Shown: piece after piece, positions 60,085 through 64,000 of the stretch
Layout of the letters: each line of letters opens with the position of its first letter
Position numbering within the stretch: the first letter of the stretch is position 1
NCBI GenBank assembly: GCA_032622095.1
Contig: CP136068.1
Span: 47,238,443-47,302,442 of the forward strand
Length of the DNA stretch: 64,000 nt
From: Siphonodentalium dalli
Taxonomy: Eukaryota > Mollusca > Scaphopoda > Gadilida > Siphonodentaliidae
Direction: 5' to 3'
Notes under the pieces: generated by a model
Told to the model about the DNA's origin: nothing
Database searches by the model: none
The model's input: only the letters and a program-made list of their open reading frames with translations
Made by a program: the position numbers and the translations under genes

Positions 60085-60287
60085 ATAGAATCCTATTAGG
60101 GCTATTTGATAATGGCGCTTTCGGCGCGCGCCGAAAGCGATAAAAAGTGCGCCATTAATAACGCGCCGAAAGCGACAAAATGTGCGCCCTACTGTCGCAC
60201 AAAAAGTGCGATATTATCGCATGTTTCGGCGCTTTCGGCGCGTTAATAATGGCGCACCATTATCAAGTAGCCGTAGTAGGATTCCAT
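60085..60287. mobile_element. GC-rich ~200-bp MITE with internal inverted repeats
   Basis: The termini AATCCTATTAGGGCTATTTG and (complement of the right end) AATCCTACTACGGCTACTTG are inverted with a few mismatches, and both continue ATAATGG. The interior is built from GCGCCGAAAGCG and its complement CGCTTTCGGCGC repeated several times with GTGCGCCATTA. It is strikingly CpG-rich in AT-rich surroundings. Confidence 0.7.
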
Positions 60288-60382
60288 AGTACTTGTGTTT
60301 TATCCGTATGTTGTATGGCACACTGTACATTTTATTAGACATGTTATGTATTTATTGGGTGTTGCTTCCTGTTTGTACTCAG

Positions 60383-60467
60383 GACCTGATAACCCCATTT
60401 TACCAAGAAATAATGCAAATGGTGTGGAACACACGGTTATTTTCCAATGTTATAAATGTCATACCAG
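60383..60467 (+). CDS. Candidate exon, phase-compatible with 54189-54314
   Basis: The acceptor GTTTGTACTCAG and donor GTGAATG bound 85 bases, phase 0 to 1: DLITPFYQEIMQMVW, then NTRLFSNVINVIP. In a joined model it would follow ALFSHK. A helix of this kind leading to a beta strand is what follows in SEFIR domains, but the match is by eye. The LINE at 55.8-59.6 kb would lie in the intron. Confidence 0.3.
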
Positions 60468-60499
60468 GTGAATGTATACGTATATCAGATACTAGGTGC

Positions 60500-62070
60500 G
60501 CACCGTGTGTTTAATAACGTTTGAATAATTTCCGTAAATACATGTAAAGTAAAGTCTCCATGCAGAATCTTATAAAAGGGTGGCATTATACTACTAGCCA
60601 TGTCCGCAACTAATAGTGAGGTTGTGATGTACATGTTAATAATATAATTTAATAATAAGTGAAAACAACACCATTTCTATTAAAAGTGGGCATTCAGTGC
60701 AAGTTACTTCCTGGTTTCATTTTGTTTTATTTACATTCCATTATAATATGGCTACACTGTTTGATGATTTATTTATGGTTAATTATTCAGATATTTTTAA
60801 TTATAAAGACGCGTTTCCATCGCCATAAATGTGTCAATGCCCTGCGGTTAAAATATGGGCTATTCTAATTCATGATAACACAACTGACAACATGCTTTTC
60901 ACAACAATACAATTTAAAAATAGAGTTACTCCTCTTCCGCTACTCAAATCTTTATTATCGCGATTGATTTCGGTTAAAGTTCGAAGATTATCTAAATATG
61001 TATGCCACTTCAACACAAGCGGGGTGTAGTAAATACGCTTAATGTGGGATTGAAGAGTAAAATTTGACCAGAAATATAATTAATGCAAAATAATGTCAAA
61101 TTGGTCAATTGACGTTGATGGGTCATGTATCCAGTCTATTGGTAATTCGACTCTGATTTCGTCGAAATTAAACTGTGCGCAAATTGTTTCCGCTGTATGG
61201 AGTAGATGAGTTTTGAAAAATGTGTGCTATTACTTCACACACACACACACACCCACACACACACACGAAAAAAAAAATGTTATATCTCATTTGAAAATCA
61301 GTATCAACAGTATTAAGATAAGATACGTTTTAATGGTATTTGAGGCACACATTGGTGTAGGACAATCTACATGCATGGATAAGATAACAGGAATACATGG
61401 TATATATGTGATATGCATGTAACAAGTAACATATTAACAGAGATTGTAAAGATGTATAATGTCAAATTATTTTATTTATTAGTGGACATAGGTCACCTGC
61501 GGAATGATGTGATGTACCATATGGTACATTGCCACTTCTGCAGCCGACCAATTCCCAGCATAAGTACATTGTATAGCGTTTATACAGGGTATGAGAGTGT
61601 AAAGGAGTTGTCCGGCGCTAACACGTGACCAAAAACCATCGGGGATAGCATAAGAAAACAGTCCTAAAACCATCTATTTCGGTTATGGTCCCCAATGGAT
61701 TCAATCCACACGAGAGACCGGAACACACCATACGATTCATACCATCACAAACCACTGTATTAAAAATATGTTATGTTTGATTTAATACTGAAATGCATAC
61801 GGTCAGTAGAAATTAAAGTCACGATCGGTGACAGTGAGCTAAACAGCAAGTATTCCACTAGAAGTTAAAACACACTGGAGAGATATATCGAATAAAATAG
61901 GAGAGAGTTTGCATCTCATAAGAACCCAAATTGTTACTTTGGCTCAAAATGGACGACAAAATGGCCGCCAACATATGGAAAATTGTAGATATTGCCCCAG
62001 CATTCCCTGCAAATGATTACAAGTTGTGGTTGATGAATCAAATGGGCCATTCTGACTTATGTCTATGTTA
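60500..62070. other. No gene recognised; CA microsatellite
   Basis: 61236-61266 is a (CA)n run followed by an A-run (61269-61277). No exon is otherwise supported. Confidence 0.4.
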
Positions 62071-62073
62071 TAG

Positions 62074-62234
62074 ATAGATACCGAGTTGGTATTGGATATG
62101 CGGGAAAGACTACACCGCTGAGGGCCGAAGAGGTGTCTCTCTTACTTAGAACATTTCTGACCGCTGGTGGTGTCAGAAACCAGATACAAGAAAGAAACAA
62201 ATCATGGTTATTTGATTGTGTATATAAATTTTGA
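62074..62234 (+). CDS. Candidate terminal exon, unrecognised
   Basis: After TATGTTATAG, a phase-1 frame stays open for 52 codons to a TGA: DRYRVGIGYAGKTTPLRAEE, VSLLLRTFLTAGGVRNQ and ERNKSWLFDCVYKF. Composition looks protein-like, and the phase matches the end of the exon at 60467. I do not recognise the family. The acceptor has a mixed pyrimidine tract, and no AATAAA is seen soon after the stop. Confidence 0.3.
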
Positions 62235-62589
62235 AAAATTAAATTTATATATTCTATTACCTCGTTCGCGAGCCCCAAGCATGATATTGTCTATGTCGGC
62301 GATTAGCTTACCCCATGCACGCTTTAATCTAATTAATTAGCAAATTGAACGACTCCGATAACCTAATCATTTCCATATCATCACGGATGAGAAGAGTTAA
62401 TTTTCCCATCAGCAGATTTGTATACTAGTTGACTAGAAGTCACGCTTGTTCCCCGTGATGCCCGACGCTGCTTGTACCTGGACAGTCACTTTAAGGTTAA
62501 GCTAGTGTTTCGTATCTATTTTTGCGCCGACAGCTCATCAGGGGCAAGGCGCTTAATTTAAATAAGTCGACATTGTTAATGTATGTTTA

Positions 62590-63650
62590 CATGTAGTGCA
62601 TGTATATATGGAATACATCGGATTCCATTTGATTGCCACGTCGTGTGGAATATTCTATTTTACAAATTTCATCAATCTGTATATCCGGAATACATTGGAT
62701 TCCACTTGGGTGCCACGTCACGTGGAAGGATGGTATTTGCCACGTCATGTCGAAGATTGGTATGGTATTTCCCACGTCATGTGGAAGATTCATATTTGCA
62801 CATTCCATGCAATCTGTATGTCACATTCGTGAAGGAACACATCGGATTCCAGTTTTAAATTTGCATATTCTATGCAGATTCCAGCAGAAACGGCGCACAC
62901 AAAGTGCGAATTCCGATATTTTGAGATGTACTACATTGTATTATAACATGCGCAATTGGCGAGTTGGCGCTCAATCACCCTGAGAGGCGGGACCAGTGGC
63001 TTTGAAGTAACCAGTCTAGTCCAGCCAAATTAAGCTGGTTTGGTCACGTGTCGATTGAAACCACATATGTGGTGTGAAATTGATACTCCTCATATTGGGA
63101 TAAGAAATTAATCACTTTGTTAGTGACGTAATTTGACTTTCCATGTATCTTTGTGTGAGATATTTCTGACTGTTGCGTCAAGAATTAATTGATCAATATT
63201 AATTGGCGCATTTGTTTTCAATATGGCACCAGCCAGTGTTTTTAGATTTCGAAGTTTAGTGAAGTTTAAATAATGTCAAAATATTTATTTAGGTATTATT
63301 TGACGTCCTCGGGTTATCGAAGTTATGTTATTCGTGTACGTATTATGCGTCGTTCACTTGTCCACTGTATATGTTCATTCCGTGTTGGCATTGTAGAGCA
63401 AAGCATTCACCAAGCGTAATTTAGATAACTAGACATTGTTTATGCCTAGTTTACATGTATATACAGAATACATTGGAATCCCCTTGGGTGTCACTTCACG
63501 TGCACTATTATTTTTGCATATTTCATGCAATGTATATGTCATATTTGTATTGGAATGCTCGGATTCCAGTTTAAAATTGGCATATTCTATGCCAACTCCG
63601 ATGGCTTGACCTGCGCATAACGGTACCATTCAGGAGAAGTTGCATACTTC
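62590..63650. repeat. Dispersed repeat family, two diverged copies
   Basis: 62590-62890 and 63450-63605 share GAATACATTGGAWTCC, TGCATATTYCATGCAATSTA, TATGTCA, CGGATTCCAGTTT and GCATATTCTATGC. The left copy also has internal CCACGTCATGTGGAAG repeats. No coding potential is supported. Confidence 0.6.
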
Positions 63651-64000
63651 ATGCAATATGTATATTCATTCCATGTTAGCGTAAAAGAGCATAGCATCCA
63701 CCTCTCTTCGCAAATATATGGGTTGAAACCATGGTACATGCTAGTTGGCTCCGCATGTGTGCATATCCAGAGAAGATAGAGTATAGTATCAAATTGGATT
63801 ATCCAAATGTACTAGTATGCCCAGAGTTCCTTGCAAGTATGTCAGAGCATAATACCCATTTTGAATTTAGTATTCTTTATAAGTAGCAGTAACCGCCGTT
63901 TGTATAGCACATGCATTGCTAATGGATGATAATTTATTCAGGTGTATTATCCAGACATCAAGGCTAGCGTGTCCATTACGTGTCACTTGCACATCTTAGT

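Overview
This window is nuclear DNA of an invertebrate animal, most likely a lophotrochozoan such as a bivalve mollusc. It is AT-rich and intron-bearing, with sparse genes and many small palindromic DNA transposons plus old LINEs. The Mab-21/cGAS-like protein at 41.4-43.4 kb has the architecture I associate with bivalve expansions of that family. The phylum is an inference; nothing here fixes the species.

Layout. 0-1.1 kb: a piggyBac-type MITE and a hAT-type MITE. 1.1-5.4 kb: no gene seen. 5.5-13.4 kb: a retrotransposon stack. A dead CR1-like LINE was split by a 6.3-kb L1/Tx1-like LINE (15-bp target duplication) and by a piggyBac-type MITE, and the L1/Tx1-like LINE was itself split by an L2-like LINE. 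13.9-15.5 kb: a hairpin, a TGTGTA-rich element and a 316-bp tandem duplication. 16.1-33.4 kb, minus strand: a split gene for a cell-surface immunoglobulin-superfamily protein. Its eight exons (signal peptide, three Ig domains in four exons, two stalk mini-exons, one membrane exon) join in a consistent reading frame. Introns hold minisatellites, a foldback element and MITE fragments. A second membrane exon at 35.0-35.3 kb suggests another receptor gene upstream. 36.6-39.3 kb: a composite element of tandem MITE units. 41.4-43.4 kb, minus: an intronless Mab-21/cGAS-like gene. 44.1-46.3 kb: a 2.1-kb inverted array. 48.0-49.7 kb: two copies of a hairpin element. 51.4-62.2 kb, plus: four phase-compatible candidate exons, perhaps of a SEFIR/TIR-like signalling protein. 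55.8-59.6 kb, minus: a nearly intact single-ORF LINE with a 107-bp flanking duplication.

How it fits together. The three candidate cellular genes (Ig receptor, Mab-21/cGAS-like protein, SEFIR/TIR-like exons) all come from families used in invertebrate recognition or innate signalling, so this may be an immune-type accessory region. That is inference from family membership only. Most other sequence is mobile-element debris, with an unusual density of perfect or near-perfect palindromes.

Limits: all exon calls are by eye from splice sites, phase and residue patterns, without transcripts or searches.
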